This document shows positions 9,961-19,096 of a DNA stretch of 64,000 nt, in pieces. The notes beneath the pieces were generated by a model. The model ran no database searches, was not told where the DNA came from, and was given only the letters and a program-made list of their open reading frames with translations. Location of the stretch: the NCBI GenBank assembly GCA_028289605.1, contig JANQON010000009.1, positions 124,001 through 188,000 on the forward strand. Direction: 5' to 3'. The DNA comes from Hyphococcus sp. (lineage in GTDB: Bacteria > Pseudomonadota > Alphaproteobacteria > Caulobacterales > Parvularculaceae). Made by a program: the position numbers and the translations under genes. How positions within the stretch are numbered: position 1 is the first letter of the stretch; each line of letters begins with the position of its first letter.

Positions 9961-10075
9961 CTCATCTCTCGGGAATCTCTTCCCGAAGGAATTGGCACCT
10001 TTCCTCAAAGTCGGTCAGACTTTTCAGCGGTTGCCCCAGCGTCAACGGGCCTGTCCCTCAGCTGGTCTTGATGAG
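9961..10075 (-). promoter_or_regulatory. SAM-I (S-box) riboswitch
   Basis: On the minus strand the full aptamer can be read: P1 CTCAT/ATGAG; P2 with the kink-turn segment TGAGGGACAGGCCCGTTGA; the conserved GGGGCAACC; P3 AAAGTC/GACTTT; the invariant GGTGCCAATTCC; and P4 TCGGGAA/TTCCCGA. It precedes metX. By family knowledge it binds S-adenosylmethionine and turns expression off when SAM is plentiful. Because metX, metB, hom, proB and proA follow without a gap, all five are potentially under its control. Confidence 0.95.
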
Positions 10076-10084
10076 TTGGACGGG

Positions 10085-10113
10085 TGTTTAGGGTGCAGCC
10101 GCGAAATCGTCAA
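10085..10113 (-). promoter_or_regulatory. probable promoter of the met-hom-pro operon
   Basis: Minus strand TTGACG, a 17-bp spacer, then TAAACA, which places a start site a few bases before the riboswitch P1. An 11-bp direct repeat, TTGACGATTTC, occurs here (10103-10113) and again 25 bp upstream (10128-10138); the second copy could be an additional -35 element or a regulator site. Confidence 0.45.
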
Positions 10114-10174
10114 CCGATTATTTTACTGAAATCGTCAAATCGCGATTATCGACTAATCGAGTGGCGGAAAATTC

Positions 10175-11350
10175 TCATTCGCTCAAAACGCGCTTAATGT
10201 TGCGCGCCGCCTGGCGAATCCGCTGCTGGTTCTCAACGAGGCCGATGCGCACATGACCGTCGCCCGCCGCGCCGAAGCCGAGGCCCGGAGCGACCGCCAC
10301 TTCAGCGCGCTCCATGAGCAGTTTCGCAAACTCCACCGACCCCAAGTCGCGAAACTTTTCCGGGATCGGCGCCCATGCAAACATTGACGCGTCCGGCGTC
10401 GGCATCTCCCACCCGGCTTTCGCGAAGTGATCGATCAGCACGTCCCGGCGTTCCCGATAAATATTCCGTATACCGTCGATTACGTCCTGCGGACTGTCGA
10501 GCGCGGCAACGGCGGCCACTTGAATCGGCGTAAAGGCGCCGTAATCGAGGTAGGATTTGACGCGCGCGAGCGCGCCGATCAACCGGGCGTTGCCCACCGC
10601 CATGCCGACGCGCCAGCCCGCCATCGCAAATGTCTTTGAAAGAGAATTGACTTCGACGGCGATGTCTTTGGCGCCGGGAACTTCGAAAATCGACGGCGGC
10701 GGCGTATCGAAATAAATCTCGCCATAGGCGAGATCGGAAAGAATGATGATGTCGTGCGCACGCGCCAGCGCCACGCACTCTTTGTAAAAGTCGAGGCCAA
10801 CCATTTGCGCCGTCGGGTTCGACGGATAGTTCAGCACCATCGCCCGCGGCGCCTTGGGCAAGCGCGCAACGGCGTCGTGAAGCCCTTTAAGATACTCTTC
10901 CGGGGTTAACGCCGGCAAGGGTTCGATTACCCCGCCGGCAATAATAAATCCGTATGCGTGGATGGGGTACGCCGGATCCGGCGACAGAATGACATCGCCC
11001 GGCCCCGTAATCGCCTGCGCCAGGTTTGCAAAACCCTCTTTCGACCCCAGCGTCGCGACAATCTCCGTCTCCGGATCAAGCTTGACGTCGAAGCGCCGCT
11101 CATAATAGCGCGCCATGGCGCGCCGGAGCCCGATAATGCCGCGCGACACGGAATAGCGATGCGCCTTTGGATTGTGCGCGGTTTCGCAGAGCTTTTCGAC
11201 AATATGGGCCGGCGTCGGCATGTCGGGATTGCCCATGCCGAGATCGATAATGTCCTGGCGTTGATTGCGCAGCTTGGCCTTTAACGTGTTGACCTCTTCA
11301 AACACGTAAGGGGGCAGGAGCTTGATGCGGTAAAAGTCTTCTTGAGGCAT
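10175..11350 (-). CDS. AlaC-like class I/II aminotransferase
   Basis: PLP aminotransferase, 391 aa, of the family containing alanine-forming AlaC and LL-diaminopimelate aminotransferase. Visible features: IIDLGMGNPDMPTPAHIVEK at the N-terminus, SRGIIGLRRAMARYY, LNYPSNPTAQMV, ILSDLAYGEIYFD, and the PLP lysine in NSLSKTFAMAGWRVGMA; the C-terminus has the substrate-carboxylate Arg region HVRIGLVEN. AlaC-type genes commonly sit near hom in proteobacteria, which agrees with the location just upstream of the SAM-controlled operon. It has its own position 5' of the riboswitch promoter, so it is probably a separate transcript. Confidence 0.82.
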   Translation of the reverse strand: MPQEDFYRIKLLPPYVFEEVNTLKAKLRNQRQDIIDLGMGNPDMPTPAHIVEKLCETAHNPKAHRYSVSRGIIGLRRAMARYYERRFDVKLDPETEIVATLGSKEGFANLAQAITGPGDVILSPDPAYPIHAYGFIIAGGVIEPLPALTPEEYLKGLHDAVARLPKAPRAMVLNYPSNPTAQMVGLDFYKECVALARAHDIIILSDLAYGEIYFDTPPPSIFEVPGAKDIAVEVNSLSKTFAMAGWRVGMAVGNARLIGALARVKSYLDYGAFTPIQVAAVAALDSPQDVIDGIRNIYRERRDVLIDHFAKAGWEMPTPDASMFAWAPIPEKFRDLGSVEFAKLLMERAEVAVAPGLGFGAAGDGHVRIGLVENQQRIRQAARNIKRVLSE

Positions 11351-11411
11351 GTTTGCTATGCGCGTGATTATGTCAAAGCCGTTATCATAGGTTTTAGTGA
11401 AGCCGAACTCG

Positions 11412-11594
11412 GGACGTGATGCAAAAAATCTGTATCACTTCATCCTGAGGGACCATTTCTTCGTCCTTTGAGACGCAAGCCCCTTCACCCTGAGGAGCCG
11501 CCGCGAGGCGGCGTCTCGAAGGGGGCTTGCTCCTCAGGACGAAGAATTGGTCGTCTCGAAGGGCAGAGTGATACAGATTTTTTGCATCGCGTCC
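11412..11594. repeat. 183-bp composite inverted repeat, MITE-like
   Basis: The outer arms are 28 bp (11412-11439 and 11567-11594) and match as inverted repeats at 27 of 28 positions; the core of each is TGCAAAAAATCTGTATCACT or its complement. Between them lie REP-type palindromes such as CCTGAGGAGCC..GGCGTCTCGAAGG (about 11489-11523) flanked by inverted copies of TTCGTCCT and AAGCCCC. The whole could fold into a long cruciform. No open reading frame of interest lies inside. Confidence 0.85.
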
Positions 11595-11628
11595 TAATAT
11601 GTTTTCACCGCAATCAACCACATCCCGT

Positions 11629-11764
11629 TCTCCCCGGAGAAAGCCGGGGTCCAGGAAAACTTCCTTCAACAAATGTCGCTTTAATGGACGCACGATCGGT
11701 CTCGCATCAGAAAACTGTGGGCGGCGATATCTCTGGGCCCCGGCGCTCGCCGGGGATGACGGAG
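11629..11764. repeat. pair of REP palindromes (CCCCGGCGAAAGCCGGGG family)
   Basis: Two GC-rich palindromes: CCCCGGAGAAAGCCGGGG followed by TCCAGG near 11632-11655, and CCCCGGCGCTCGCCGGGG followed by ATGACGG near 11739-11765. The same family recurs at 28598-28621 and 33110-33205. The pair sits between alaC and the end of gltB. Nothing coding is seen in the whole gap 11351-11771. Confidence 0.8.
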
Positions 11765-11771
11765 ACCATCC

Positions 11772-14700
11772 TCAGGCTGATTTGGCGGCCTCGGCAATCC
11801 CCTGACGGGCGAGGATTTCGAGCGGCTCGACGACCCAGAATTTGGTCGCGGCGAGCGCCCAGTCGTCGAGAATGCGTTTGGCGCGCGGCGAGCGCGTTTC
11901 CTTCAAATGGCGCTCGATCAACTCTCGGCATTCGGCCATATCGGCCGCGTCGACGAAACGACGCCAGGCGATGCTGTCGGGATTGACGACGCCTTCGAAA
12001 CGCGCGCCGTCGTCAAACACATAGGCCTTGCCGCCGGTCATGCCGGCGCCGAAGTTGGATCCGACGTCCCCTAAGATCACCGCAACGCCGCCGGTCATAT
12101 ATTCGCAGCCATTCGCCGCACAGCCTTCAATAACCGTCGCGGCGCCGGAGTTTCTCACGGCGAATCGTCCGCCGGCGCGGCCGGCGGCGAACAGCGAACC
12201 GCTGGTTGCGCCGTAAAGACAGGTATTGCCGATGATCGCGTCATTCGCGCCGGTCCGATCGTCCGCCGGGCGCACCACAATCGACGCGCCGGACAGGCCC
12301 TTGCCGACATAATCATTGGCGTCGCCGTCGACCACGATGCGCAGTCCGTGTGCGGAGAAGGCTCCAAGCGACTGGCCCGCCGATCCTTTGAGCCGCAGCG
12401 TCAGATGATCGCCCGACAAATCCTCCGCCGTAAAGCGGCGCACGATATGCGATGAAATCCGCGCGCCGATGGCCCTGTCGGTGTTTTTGACAGGATAGGA
12501 GAGCTGCAGCTTCTCTTTGCGATCCAGGAAGGGCTTCAGCTCACCGACAATACGCTCGTCGAGGGTATCGTCCACTTCATTCCGGCCCGTTCGCGACGAG
12601 CGCTGCGGCCGATCGCCGGCGTCGACGCGGATCAAGATGGGATTGAGATCGAGATCATCGAGATGGGCCGCGCCGCGACTGACCTGATCCAGTAAATCAG
12701 CGCGGCCGATCACGTCTTCCAACGACGACGCGCCGAGGGATGCGAGAATCTCGCGCACTTCTTCAGCGATAAAGGTCATCAGATGGACAACATGGTCAGG
12801 CATCCCCGGAAACCGTGCGCGAAGCGCCTCGTCCTGAGTGCAGACGCCGACAGGACACGTGTTGGAATGGCACTGGCGCACCATCAGGCAACCCATCGCA
12901 ACCAGTGAGATTGTGCCGATCCCGTATTCTTCCGCGCCGAGCATGGCCGCAATAACAACGTCGCGGCCGGTGCGGATGCCCCCGTCGGTGCGCAACGTCA
13001 CATGTTTGCGCAGATTGTTCAGGGTCAGCACCTGGTGCGCTTCAGCAAGACCAAGTTCCCAGGGCGCGCCCGCAAATTTAATGGATGTTTGGGGCGAAGC
13101 CCCCGTGCCGCCGACATTGCCGGAAATCAGAATCGTATCGGCTTTGGCTTTGGCGACGCCCGCCGCAATGGCGCCAATGCCCGACATAGACACAAGCTTC
13201 ACGCAAACCCGGGCGTCAGGATTGATCTGTTTCAGATCGTAAATGAGCTGCGCCAGATCCTCGATGGAATAGATGTCGTGATGCGGCGGCGGCGATATCA
13301 GCGTCACACCGGGCGTCGAGTGACGCATGCGCGCTATGAATTCAGTGACTTTAAAGCCGGGCAATTGCCCGCCCTCGCCCGGCTTCGCCCCTTGCGCGAC
13401 CTTGATTTCAATTTCCCGGCACTGATTGAGATATTCCGCCGTCACGCCAAAGCGACCGGAGGCAACTTGCTTGATCGCCGAGTTTTCATTGTCGCCGTTC
13501 GGATGCGGAACATATCGTTCCGGCACTTCCCCGCCCTCGCCGGAAACTGATTTTGCGCCGATCCGGTTCATGGCGATATTGAGCGCGCCATGGGCTTCCG
13601 GCGACAATGCGCCCAACGACATGCCGGGCGTGACGAACCGCCGGCGAATGTCCGTCGCCGTCTCAACCCTGTCGAGCGCGATGGGATTATCCAACGGCCG
13701 GGCGCGCAAGAGGTCCCTGATTTGCGCCGGGGGTTGGTTTTGCAGCGCTGCGGAATACCGCGCAAAGGCCGCCGCGTCGTCGCTGCGCACAGCCTGTTGC
13801 AGGTCGCTGACGAGATCCGCCTCCAGGATGTGGTGTTCGCCGCGACGCCGCTGACGGTAAAAGCCTCCGACGGGCAGGCGCGGCGCCGCCTCGTCCCACG
13901 CCGCCGCATGAAGTTCGGCTGTGTTCTTTTCAAGACCCGCAAGGCCGATCCCGGAAATGCGGCTGGTCATGCCGGGGAAGAATTCTTCAACCAGGGTCCG
14001 CGACAGTCCGAGAGCCTCGAAATTGCACCCGCCGCGATAGGCGGAAATGATCGAGATGCCCATCTTGGAGATGATCTTCATCAGGCCCGCTTCCAGCGCG
14101 GACTTGTAATTAAAAGCGAGCTGGCCGCGCGCGAAATCGTCGTACGCGCCGCGGGCCTTCGCCGCAGCGATGCTGTCAAAGGCGAGATAGGGGTTCACCG
14201 CAGTGGCGCCGACGCCGACAAGCACCGCGCAATAGTGAGAATCAACGCATTCCGCCGACCGCACGACAATCGAACAGTAAGAACGCTGCCCGACATTGGT
14301 GAGATGGGCGTGCACGCCGCCTGCCGCCAGAATCATGGGAACGGCGATTTTGCCGGCGTTTTGGTGTTCGTCGGTCAGAATAACGTGCCCGGCGCCGGAC
14401 TTAACCGCCGCTTCCGCTTCCGCCTTGATCCGGTCCAGAGCGCGCCGAAGCGCGGCGCCGTCATTGCGAATATTTGAAAACGGGTATGTGCAATCGATCT
14501 CTACGGTTTTTTGATCAAGTCGATCCTTCAGACGGTCATACATGCCGTTTGTCAGGATCGGGCTTTCAAGGACAAAAACATCGGTCTGTCTTTGATCCGT
14601 CACCAGAATATTGCCGAGATTCTTGAAACGCGTCTTCAGGCTCATCACACCGTCTTCGCGTAAGGGATCGATCGGCGGATTTGTCACCTGGCTAAAATTC

Positions 14701-16286
14701 TGGCGGAAAAAGTGCGACAGCGGCCGGTAGTGGCTCGATAGAACGGCGATCGGCGTGTCGTCGCCCATTGAACCGAGCGCCTCTTTCGCGGTTTCGGCCA
14801 TCGGCCGCAGAATGAGATCCAGCGCTTCCAGATCATAACCGGCGCCGAGCTGTCGACGCACCAGCGTCTCGCCTGAAAAAAGGCGCGGTTCCGGACCCGG
14901 CCCGATCTCAGGCTCCAGTTCCACAATATTGCCGATCCACTCCGTATAGGGATGTTTCTGCGATAAGCGGTCGAGGATTTCCCTGTCGGTATAGAAACGC
15001 GCTTCTTTCAAATCGACCGCGATCAAGCGGCCCGGCTCTACAGCGCCGCGAACCTTCACCTTCCGCGCACCAAGCGGGCACATGCCGGTTTCAGAGCCGA
15101 CCGCGAGAATACCGTCCTCGGTGACAGCGTAGCGCAACGGCCGCAACCCGTTTCGATCCAGGCCGGCGATGGCCCACCGCCCGTCGAACGCGGCGATCGC
15201 CGCGGGGCCGTCCCAGGGCTCCATCACGGCGTTGCAATACTCGTAGAGCGCGCTCCATTCAGCCGGGATCTGGCTCGCGCGCTTCGACCACGCTTCCGGG
15301 ATCAGCAGCGTTTTCGCCGCCGGCGCCGAGCGCCCGGCGCGGACGAGCAACTCAAAGGTCTGATCAAGGGCCGCGGAATCCGAAGAGCCTGGCTGAATGA
15401 CCGGTTTGACGTCGCGCGCGTCGTCGTCGCCGAACACTTCAGCCGCCATGCGGATTTCATGGCTCTTCATCCAGTTGCGGTTGCCTTTGAGGGTGTTGAT
15501 CTCGCCATTATGGGCCAGCATCCGAAAGGGCTGGGCGAGACGCCACTCGGGAAAAGTGTTCGTCGAATAGCGCTGATGAAAAATTGCAAAGCGCGAAACG
15601 AATTTCGGATCCTTCAGATCAGGATAAAAGTTATCGATTTCCTGAGCCAGGAACATGCCCTTATAGACAACGTCCTGGGACGACAGCGAACAGACATAAA
15701 GCTCGTGCATGCCCTGTTCGCGCGCGCGTTTTTCGATCCGTCGGCGGACGATATAGAGGATCCGGTCAAGCTCCTCCTGTTCGCGGCCTTTCGGATCGCA
15801 GAAGAGGATCTGTTCGATATCCGGCCGTGTGGCGTTCGCTTTTTCGCCGAGACAGCTGGCGTCGACCGGCACCTGGCGCCAGCCGTAAATGTAAAACCCG
15901 CGCCGAAGGATTTCTGATTCGACGATGGTGCGCGCCGCATCCTGGGCGGCGAAATTGGTGCGCGGCAGAAACACCATGCCGACGCAAATGTCGCGGTCGT
16001 GGGCTTTGTGGCCGGTGCGCTCTACAAACCCGCGGAAGAGATCCTGCGGCACATTGAGCCGGATGCCGGCGCCGTCGCCGGTTTTGCCGTCAGCGTCCAC
16101 AGCGCCTCGATGCCAGACCGCCTTCAGCGCCGCGATCGCCATTTCGACGATTTCCCGGCGGGGTGCGGCGTCGATGGCCGCAACAAGACCAACGCCGCAG
16201 GCGTCATGCTCTGAGGACGGATCATAGGCGCCCGCCGTGATCAGCGCATCGCGCCGCGCAATATAGGAATTGACGCCGTCGTTCAT
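11772..16286 (-). CDS. gltB: glutamate synthase (NADPH) large subunit
   Basis: 1504 aa. Transfers the glutamine amide to 2-oxoglutarate, forming two glutamates. The N-terminal class II glutamine amidotransferase has its nucleophile at Cys30 (EHDACGVGLVAA) after a 29-residue propeptide, followed by the central domain, the FMN-binding synthase domain (about 830-1200; SGEGGEVPERY, KPGEGGQLPG, ISGNVGGTGASPQTS), the 3Fe-4S cysteines in QCHSNTCPVGVCTQ, and the C-terminal beta-helix domain with repeated glycine-rich turns (GNTCLYGATSGSLFAAGRAG). It follows gltD by 14 nt and is the last gene of the glnK-amtB-gltD-gltB run. Confidence 0.98.
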   Translation of the reverse strand: MNDGVNSYIARRDALITAGAYDPSSEHDACGVGLVAAIDAAPRREIVEMAIAALKAVWHRGAVDADGKTGDGAGIRLNVPQDLFRGFVERTGHKAHDRDICVGMVFLPRTNFAAQDAARTIVESEILRRGFYIYGWRQVPVDASCLGEKANATRPDIEQILFCDPKGREQEELDRILYIVRRRIEKRAREQGMHELYVCSLSSQDVVYKGMFLAQEIDNFYPDLKDPKFVSRFAIFHQRYSTNTFPEWRLAQPFRMLAHNGEINTLKGNRNWMKSHEIRMAAEVFGDDDARDVKPVIQPGSSDSAALDQTFELLVRAGRSAPAAKTLLIPEAWSKRASQIPAEWSALYEYCNAVMEPWDGPAAIAAFDGRWAIAGLDRNGLRPLRYAVTEDGILAVGSETGMCPLGARKVKVRGAVEPGRLIAVDLKEARFYTDREILDRLSQKHPYTEWIGNIVELEPEIGPGPEPRLFSGETLVRRQLGAGYDLEALDLILRPMAETAKEALGSMGDDTPIAVLSSHYRPLSHFFRQNFSQVTNPPIDPLREDGVMSLKTRFKNLGNILVTDQRQTDVFVLESPILTNGMYDRLKDRLDQKTVEIDCTYPFSNIRNDGAALRRALDRIKAEAEAAVKSGAGHVILTDEHQNAGKIAVPMILAAGGVHAHLTNVGQRSYCSIVVRSAECVDSHYCAVLVGVGATAVNPYLAFDSIAAAKARGAYDDFARGQLAFNYKSALEAGLMKIISKMGISIISAYRGGCNFEALGLSRTLVEEFFPGMTSRISGIGLAGLEKNTAELHAAAWDEAAPRLPVGGFYRQRRRGEHHILEADLVSDLQQAVRSDDAAAFARYSAALQNQPPAQIRDLLRARPLDNPIALDRVETATDIRRRFVTPGMSLGALSPEAHGALNIAMNRIGAKSVSGEGGEVPERYVPHPNGDNENSAIKQVASGRFGVTAEYLNQCREIEIKVAQGAKPGEGGQLPGFKVTEFIARMRHSTPGVTLISPPPHHDIYSIEDLAQLIYDLKQINPDARVCVKLVSMSGIGAIAAGVAKAKADTILISGNVGGTGASPQTSIKFAGAPWELGLAEAHQVLTLNNLRKHVTLRTDGGIRTGRDVVIAAMLGAEEYGIGTISLVAMGCLMVRQCHSNTCPVGVCTQDEALRARFPGMPDHVVHLMTFIAEEVREILASLGASSLEDVIGRADLLDQVSRGAAHLDDLDLNPILIRVDAGDRPQRSSRTGRNEVDDTLDERIVGELKPFLDRKEKLQLSYPVKNTDRAIGARISSHIVRRFTAEDLSGDHLTLRLKGSAGQSLGAFSAHGLRIVVDGDANDYVGKGLSGASIVVRPADDRTGANDAIIGNTCLYGATSGSLFAAGRAGGRFAVRNSGAATVIEGCAANGCEYMTGGVAVILGDVGSNFGAGMTGGKAYVFDDGARFEGVVNPDSIAWRRFVDAADMAECRELIERHLKETRSPRAKRILDDWALAATKFWVVEPLEILARQGIAEAAKSA

Positions 16287-16300
16287 GACACGGGTTTCTC

Positions 16301-17731
16301 TTATTCAGCCGCAAGCGGATGGACATCCGCCGCATTGAGTTTGTCAGCGATCGCTTGAGCCGCCACGCGCCCGTCCCGGATCGCCCATACGACCAGGGAG
16401 GCGCCGCGCACAATATCGCCGGCGGCGTAGACGCCGGGCATGGCCGTCTCCAGAGTCAAAGGGTTCACCTTTACCGTCCCGCGCGCGGTGACTTTCAAGT
16501 CAGCCGCGCCGAACAGGCCCGGCAGATCTTCCGGCTCAAACCCGAGCGCTTTGATGACAAGGTCCGCTTCAAGATCAAAATCGGCGCCCGCCGCCTCAAC
16601 CGGGGCGCGCCGTCCGCTTTCATCCGGCTCGCCGAGCTCCATCCGCGCTGCGCGCACGCCGGATGCGCGCGCAGCATCCCCCGCGATCGCCTTCGGCGCC
16701 GACAACCATTCAAAAATCACGCCTTCTTCCTCTGCGTTCGCGACCTCGCGCGCCGAGCCCGGCATATTCGCCCGGTCGCGTCGGTAAAGACAGGTCACCG
16801 AAGCGGCGCCTTGGCGTACAGCGGTGCGCACGCAATCCATCGCGGTGTCGCCGCCGCCGATCACGATGACTTTTTTGCCGTCGGCGTTAAGGGCGCCGGA
16901 GTCAAAGTCGGCGACCGGATCGCCGAGGCCCTTGCGGTTGGACGCGGTAAGAAAATCGAGCGCTGCGACGACGCCTTGGCTGCCGACGCCGGGACAGACG
17001 AGATCGCGCGCCTTATAGACGCCGGTGGCGATCAGCACCGCATCATGCTTAGCGCGCAGGTCGTCAAGCGACGCATCGCGGCCGACTTCAAAGTTGGAGA
17101 CAAACGCTACGCCGCTGCGTTCAAGATGTTCAGCGCGGCGCGCGACAACGTCTTTTTCCAGTTTGAAGTTGGGAATGCCGTAAACCAGGAGACCGCCGAT
17201 GCGATCGTAGCGATCATAGACGGTTACCTGAAATCCTTCACGGCGAAGCTCTTCGGCGGCGGCGAGACCGGCGGGGCCGGCGCCGATGATTCCCACCGAC
17301 TGACGCCGCTCTCGCGATGGAACCACCGGTTTGATCCAGCCCTCTTCCCAGGCGGTTTCGGTGATATATTGCTCCACAGCGCCGATCGTGACCGTTCCGT
17401 GGCCGGACTGTTCAATAACGCAAGCGCCTTCGCACAATCGGTCTTGCGGACAAATTCGCCCGCACACCTCCGGCATGTTGTTGGTGGCCGACGACAGCAC
17501 ATAGGCGTCCTGAAGGCGCCCCTCCGCGACGAGCTTCAGCCAGTCGGGAATGTCATTCCCGAGCGGACAGTGATTGGAGCAGAACGGCACGCCGCACTGA
17601 CTGCATCGCGACGCCTGCTCAGCGGCGTGGTCTTCCGCGAACGCCTTATATATTTCGTCGAAATCCCGGCGCCGGGCGCCGGGATCTCGTTTGTGAGGCG
17701 TTTCGCGATCACGCGTTGTAAATTTGAGCAT
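16301..17731 (-). CDS. gltD: glutamate synthase small subunit
   Basis: 476 aa, family-typical. Feeds NADPH electrons through FAD and 4Fe-4S clusters to GltB. The N-terminal cysteine clusters are in ASRCSQCGVPFCSNHCPLGN and CGRICPQDRLCEGACV; the FAD motif is SVGIIGAGPAGLAAAEEL near residue 150; the NADPH motif is VIVIGGGDTAMDCVRT near residue 290; and the C-terminal FAD segment is GVYAAGDIVRGASLVVWAI. It lies between amtB (41-nt gap) and gltB (14-nt gap), so ammonium uptake and the GOGAT cycle are likely transcribed together. Confidence 0.98.
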   Translation of the reverse strand: MLKFTTRDRETPHKRDPGARRRDFDEIYKAFAEDHAAEQASRCSQCGVPFCSNHCPLGNDIPDWLKLVAEGRLQDAYVLSSATNNMPEVCGRICPQDRLCEGACVIEQSGHGTVTIGAVEQYITETAWEEGWIKPVVPSRERRQSVGIIGAGPAGLAAAEELRREGFQVTVYDRYDRIGGLLVYGIPNFKLEKDVVARRAEHLERSGVAFVSNFEVGRDASLDDLRAKHDAVLIATGVYKARDLVCPGVGSQGVVAALDFLTASNRKGLGDPVADFDSGALNADGKKVIVIGGGDTAMDCVRTAVRQGAASVTCLYRRDRANMPGSAREVANAEEEGVIFEWLSAPKAIAGDAARASGVRAARMELGEPDESGRRAPVEAAGADFDLEADLVIKALGFEPEDLPGLFGAADLKVTARGTVKVNPLTLETAMPGVYAAGDIVRGASLVVWAIRDGRVAAQAIADKLNAADVHPLAAE

Positions 17732-17772
17732 CCGTTCGGTTATCGGAAACTCTCCATATCTTCAAAGCCCGG

Positions 17773-19077
17773 CTATCCGGAGGCGAATTCCGGGTAAGCT
17801 TCAAGGCCCAACTCGGTTTTGTCCAGCCCGACCCGTTCCTGATCCGCCGTCGCGCGCACGCCGAGCGTGAATTTCAAGAGATACCACGCCGCCAGGCTGA
17901 CAACGAACACGAATGCGCCGATGGCGACAACGCCGACAAGCTGGTTCAGGTAAGTAATGCCGTCGCTCTTATTGGTGAGCGGTACGATTAACGTACCCCA
18001 AATACCGCAGAACAAATGCGCCGGAATCGCGCCGACCACGTCGTCGATCTTCATTTTGTCCAGAAACGGCACGGCAAATGTGACGATGACGCCGCCGACG
18101 GAGCCGATGAGGATCGCCTGCCAGACTGCCGGGTTGAGCGGCTCGGCGGTGATCGAGACCAGCCCGCCGATGGCGCCGTTGAGCACGATCGTCAGGTCAA
18201 CTTTCTTGTAGAGGAGTTGGGTCAGCACCAGCGCCGTCACAACCCCGCCGCACGCAGCCATATTCGTGTTGACGAAAATCTTGGCGACCGAAACCGCGTC
18301 GTCAATCGTGCCGAGCGCGAGTTGCGAACCGCCGTTAAATCCGAACCAGCCGAGCCAGAGGATGAAGGTGCCGAGCGTTGCAAGCGGCAGGGACGAGCCC
18401 GGCAGCGGGTGCACCTTGCCGCCCTCATACTTGCCGCTGCGGGCGCCGAGCACGATGGCGCCGGCGAGCGCCGCCCAGCCGCCGGTCGAGTGCACCAGCG
18501 TCGAACCGGCGAAGTCGTCGAACGTGGCGTCGAGCCAGCCGCCGCCCCAGACCCAGCCTGCCTGGATCGGATAAATAATGCCGGTCAGCAACGCGACGAA
18601 GATCAGGAACGGGAACAGCTTGATGCGTTCGGCCAGCGTGCCCGACACAATGGATGCGGCGGTCGCCACGAACACCATCTGGAAATACCAGTCGGAACTG
18701 GCCGCATAGCCGACGCCGATCGGATCGGAATCATCAGCGCCCCACGGCGTGAAGCTGCCGATAAAGCCGCCTTCTTCAATGCCGTAAATGAGGTTGTAGC
18801 CGACGAGATAAACCATCAGCCCCGCGACCGAGAACAGGGCGATATTTTTCAGGCAAATGGTTGCGGCGTTTTTTGAGCGCACAAGCCCGGCCTCGAGCAT
18901 GCAGAACCCTGCCGCCATGAACATCACGACCATGCCGGAAATCAGAAACAGCACCGTGTTGAAGACGAAAACGGCCGTGTCGGACGCCGCGGCGGGCGCC
19001 GGCGCATCCTGGGCCATTGCGGTCGAGACCAGGACAGCGGCGAACGAGGCCGCCGCGAAGGCGGTTTTTTTGGTCAT
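17773..19077 (-). CDS. amtB: ammonium transporter
   Basis: 434 aa inner-membrane Amt channel. A cleavable signal peptide (TAAMAQ-type end: VLVSTAMAQDAPAPAAA) is followed by about 11 membrane spans. Family signatures are MVVMFMAAGFCMLEAGLVRS, the GTLAERIKLFPFLIF region, FAGSTLVHSTGGWAALAGA with the first pore His, FNGGSQLALG, and AIPAHLFCGIWGTL with the second conserved His. I start at ATG 19077 (MTKKTA); an ATG 12 nt upstream (MGYN) is also possible. It lies 19 nt after glnK, the classic pairing in which GlnK gates AmtB. Confidence 0.96.
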   Translation of the reverse strand: MTKKTAFAAASFAAVLVSTAMAQDAPAPAAASDTAVFVFNTVLFLISGMVVMFMAAGFCMLEAGLVRSKNAATICLKNIALFSVAGLMVYLVGYNLIYGIEEGGFIGSFTPWGADDSDPIGVGYAASSDWYFQMVFVATAASIVSGTLAERIKLFPFLIFVALLTGIIYPIQAGWVWGGGWLDATFDDFAGSTLVHSTGGWAALAGAIVLGARSGKYEGGKVHPLPGSSLPLATLGTFILWLGWFGFNGGSQLALGTIDDAVSVAKIFVNTNMAACGGVVTALVLTQLLYKKVDLTIVLNGAIGGLVSITAEPLNPAVWQAILIGSVGGVIVTFAVPFLDKMKIDDVVGAIPAHLFCGIWGTLIVPLTNKSDGITYLNQLVGVVAIGAFVFVVSLAAWYLLKFTLGVRATADQERVGLDKTELGLEAYPEFASG

Positions 19078-19096
19078 GTTATACCCCATTTTCGAG

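Noticed and set aside
11394-11693. 99-codon minus-strand frame in the alaC-gltB gap
   Set aside because: It is made mostly of REP palindromes and inverted repeat sequence and has no recognisable protein features.
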